From positions 3,348,001 through 3,412,000 of the forward strand of contig CM062382.1 of NCBI GenBank assembly GCA_031310005.1: a stretch of DNA of 64,000 nucleotides, given 5' to 3'. Shown piece after piece: positions 61,601 to 64,000 of the stretch (position 1 is its first letter; every line of letters begins with the position of its first letter). Both the position numbers and the translations under genes were made by a program. This stretch comes from Dactylellina haptotyla. Lineage: Eukaryota > Ascomycota > Orbiliomycetes > Orbiliales > Orbiliaceae. Below the pieces are notes generated by a model, which had not been told where the DNA came from, ran no database searches, and saw only the letters and a program-made list of their open reading frames with translations.

Positions 61601-61791
61601 GAGGACGAATATTGAAGTAAGTCGATTTTTTCAGTTCGCGAGGCTTCGATATGAACACGATATCGCGATCCCGACTTGATCCCGCAAGTCAAAAACTCCC
61701 CTTGCTAATGGTTTTCTTGTAGAACGATTTAGCTATCAAATGGATATATTCCGAGTATTTCGATTATGTTCTCAATTGGAAAGATGCTTGA
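58673..61791 (+). CDS. F-box protein with repeated beta-type C-terminal modules
   Basis: Six exons, 58673-58766, 58845-60266, 60337-60764, 60836-60963, 61058-61616 and 61723-61791, join exactly in frame to 899 residues, although the unspliced sequence shows stops and three frames. The N-terminus has a zinc-ribbon-like CSLC and a PIHNGCWELF segment seen in many fungal F-box proteins. The F-box is central (LPLPLEITHKVLSFLPGSE, about 270) and is followed by WKSQF. The C-terminal half repeats one module: a recognition strand such as GLRF or GIGFF, a Gly-rich turn, then I-x-G/D-F-x-G-x-x-G and LGI: ITDFYIGMGAKITELGIRS and IAGIFGGFWNPRLLALGIIT. Each repeat closes only when the introns are spliced, which supports them. 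The first C-terminal donor (GTGGAT) is weak, but a TACTAAG branch follows. The layout resembles fungal F-box proteins with DUF7600-like tails; the target is unknown. Confidence 0.72.
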
Positions 61792-62005
61792 ATACAAACC
61801 TAGATAATAGAGCACAAATTCTTTTTAACCATCAGGGAATTGACGAACAACTTATGAGTCCAGTCTAGTAACTTTTCATTTTCATATCAATGGTACACTA
61901 TCCTCGAATACTCCATATCTCACAGTTAGACTGTAGAAATCTCGATTGCCAAGTGCATAATACCAGTATCCCACTAGTTGTCATAAGATTATGTATGAAT
62001 ATTTA

Positions 62006-62960
62006 TCAAATCTCCAAAAGTTCAAGCTTTTCCTCATTGATCGCAAGCCTTCCAGGTTTAAAAGCATGACGTAGAGGAAATTCCGCCTCAGCCGCGAGTT
62101 TTTCTTCTTGTGCATGTTGAAGGTCGTCTCACCAGTCGTTTCTGAATTCGGCCCAAATCAGATCCAGGAACCAATCGGAGTTCGTGGAGCATGTGAGATT
62201 TGGTGCGCATGAGCTCTCACAATTCGGATACATAACTTCGGAAAACTAGCGTGATTCATCACACCATAAAATTTTCGATATCCATAAAGTTCCGGTTGCC
62301 ATTCTAAATTTCCGCCAAGGATCCTGCTGTAATCCGTACCTCAATTCCTCAAGGAAGTGGTTTCGACGACCTTGTCAAACGGATCTGGTTGACAACAAAT
62401 GTAGGTACACTTTCGAGTCTTGGAATGTTCGCCGATAAAAGCCTTTACCCAACGAGTTTCGCCTTGCCAAAATGTATATCCATCGAGATTTATTTCAACG
62501 GGAAATAAATACTAAGATTATAATTGCCTGTTAATTAAGGCTTGTAGCTCAAGTAATTGGATAGTCATTAATGCAACCGGTACATTTTGTGACGTTCGAA
62601 GTTGCAGTTGCTGGAATAACGAGTTGAGGGGCCTGGTGTTGTGCGATGTGGTTGGACGTAACAACGCCTGAGCTCGACATTCGCTCAACGATACCCTCGT
62701 ACCCGTACTGCAGTATGACAGGATGCATGATATCATATTCCAGACTAGAAACAAGCTTTTTAAAAATTATAACCATAGAAATGGGTGCACCGACATCAAA
62801 TTGAGGTCCTGAAATAAGAATAATATCCTTTGGGGACCACGAGTGAGCTCCTGAAAGATACCAATGATCGCGATCTCAACTGCGGTGGAATCGCATGATA
62901 GCTACATAACATAAAATCACCGACATGATATCCGCGCCGTCCCATCCGGGTGCAAACGGG
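62006..62960 (-). pseudogene. decayed or unresolved gene
   Basis: The minus strand carries consecutive protein-like segments in changing frames: from the right, GAANGIPFAPGWDGA, AVEIAIIGPQFDVGAPISMV, LRTSQNVPVALMTIQLLELQ, YTFWQGETRWVKAF, CQPDPFDKVVET, LRYGLQQDPWRKFRMATGT, NSDWFLDLIWAEFRNDW and DDLQHAQEEKLAAEAEF, ending at 62006. Some frame changes have usable splice sites, but others in the left half do not, with at least three breaks I cannot splice around. I read it as a gene of the host in early decay; a real gene with unusual introns is the alternative. No known domain was recognised. It is tail-to-tail with the large F-box gene, 215 bp away. Confidence 0.45.
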
Positions 62961-63365
62961 ATACCATTGGCAGCACCCTAACACGAGAATTCACTTCAGC
63001 ATGGCCATCACAACCAAATGTCTATCAATTTGTTATCACTTGTTTAGTCTAGTTCTCATGTATTTCGTGAGCTCAGGAGTTCAGAGATACCCAACGACGC
63101 ACAACACCAGCGCGCGAAATCGGGTAGTCTGGTATCAACGTTCCAGCGGCGAAGGAAGTCCGGGTACCTTAATTATAATTTCGGTGTGCCTCAATACCTT
63201 CAATGGATGGCGGTTCTAACAGTATATAAAGACGTCGAATTCCTAAGATAGTTGCGTCTTTTTCCTTCCTCATCTGCCATCAAAACTTCATCGGTTGTGC
63301 CAGCGACTACCTAATAGGGTTTTAATACATCGAGTTCAAGAAACCAAACCAAAAATAATAAAACA
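62961..63365. other. intergenic, promoter of the MARVEL gene
   Basis: Contains the TATA box and a C/T-rich leader of the following gene. A short frame at 62,950-63,219 looks spurious. Confidence 0.4.
63223..63230 (+). promoter_or_regulatory. TATA box of the MARVEL gene
   Basis: TATATAAA, 136-143 bases upstream of the ATG at 63366, in front of a T/C-rich leader. Typical fungal core promoter spacing. Confidence 0.5.
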
Positions 63366-63996
63366 ATGGCCATCATCTCGGGAACTGTCAAGTCCGCCCT
63401 TTGGGCAATCCGATTCTTCCAATTCTCTTTTGCGGTAATCTTGACCGGCATTTTCTCTTGGTTCCACAACCGATTGTTTCACGCTGGAGTTTCCCCCTTC
63501 GGAACAACTGATGTACCCCTCGGCTTTTCCACAGCGACAATCTTCATCATTTTTATTGCGGTATACGCAGCTTCAGCCTTAGCTCAGGACGCAATGCTCA
63601 TTATTGCTATTCTAGACTTCCTCTTGCTCGGTGGTTATGTCGCCTCGGCAATAGTCTACAGGCACAACTTCAATTCTAAATGCGTAGAAAATACCCTTGT
63701 CAGGGTTTTCGACGCGGAAAGGGAGGGAGGTTGCAATTCCGTTAGGCTCGGAGCGGCCTTGTTGATTCTCCAAATGTATGTGATTCCATCCCTCATCAAA
63801 TCCAGCAGAATGTACACTTTGTTAATTGTAAGGTCGTTATAGTCTTTTGTTCACAGCTTCTACGATTCTATCGTACAGGGTAGCCAAAAGCCCACCCTCT
63901 CCCGCCGGTGCAACGGTTATCAACAATGAGAAATCTCTGTTCGGTCGTTTCCGAAGACATCACAGCCAGGAGCCTATCGCAGAAAGCCCGGTTTAA
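63366..63996 (+). CDS. MARVEL-domain four-TM membrane protein
   Basis: A 187-residue plasma-membrane protein of the fungal MARVEL family, whose members organise membrane domains (compare yeast Nce102/Fhn1). Exon 1 is 63366-63775 and exon 2 is 63843-63996. The 67-nt intron has donor GTATGT and acceptor GTTATAG; only this acceptor rebuilds helix 4 (LLILQILLFTASTILSYRVAK) and a tail matching the family ending (EKSLFGRFRRHHSQEP). Four hydrophobic helices lie at about 8-30, 53-75, 78-100 and 135-157. The first contains the RFFQFSFAVILTGIFSWF aromatic pattern, and the 2-3 turn is short. An acidic/Cys loop (AEREGGCN) precedes helix 4. The basic C-terminal tail is cytosolic. A TATA box lies 140 bases upstream. 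The gene is complete, ending four bases before the window end. Confidence 0.82.
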
Positions 63997-64000
63997 ATAA

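Noticed and set aside
1-64000. Transposons, LTR or virus-like elements, CRISPR, rRNA
   Set aside because: No reverse transcriptase, integrase, transposase or capsid-like frames, no long terminal or inverted repeats, and no spaced repeat arrays were seen on either strand by eye.

Overview
The window looks like nuclear DNA of a filamentous ascomycete (Pezizomycotina; the protein set would suit a leotiomycete, but that is a guess). The signs are short 50-100 nt GT-AG introns with CTGAC/CTAAC branch points in most genes, no operons, one intronless tRNA gene, and fungal families such as a GLEYA adhesin, a Pho84-type phosphate permease, Ula1, Tyw1 and Xap5. All splice models were made by eye from reading frame, donor, branch point and acceptor. 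Most close exactly in frame, but none has transcript support.

Layout. 0-6 kb: an orphan gene, tRNA-Asp(GTC) and two F-box paralogues. 6-16 kb: a seven-exon SNF2 chromatin remodeller with PHD fingers and a PIP box, then on the opposite strand a Ufo1-like F-box/UIM protein; their shared promoter region carries two ACGCGT boxes. 17-24 kb: a small TATA-driven orphan, a four-exon F-box/LRR-like gene and the phosphate permease. 24.2-28.4 kb is gene-poor. 28.4-32 kb: ULA1 (NEDD8 E1 regulatory subunit) and a six-TM protein. 32-35 kb is empty. 35-44.4 kb: a giant secreted adhesin of about 3,060 residues with about 53 Thr-rich repeats and three GLEYA domains. Converging on it is a cysteine-rich, probably GPI-anchored protein. 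46-52.3 kb: a DUF6697-like AT-hook protein, XAP5 and TYW1. 52.7-56.7 kb: two orphan secreted proteins. 57.4-64 kb: ribose-5-phosphate isomerase with a possible mitochondrial leader, an 899-residue F-box protein with a repeated C-terminal module, a decayed gene and a MARVEL membrane protein.

Themes. There is a concentration of ubiquitin-like pathway parts: five F-box proteins plus Ula1, which primes neddylation of the cullins those F-box proteins would serve. A second theme is cell-surface or secreted proteins: the adhesin, the Cys-rich GPI protein and two orphans. No CRISPR, rRNA, transposon, LTR or virus-like element was recognised. The strongest leads are the adhesin with its odd repeat interruption, the PIP box of the remodeller, and the F-box gene at 58.7-61.8 kb, whose apparent stops disappear when introns are placed.
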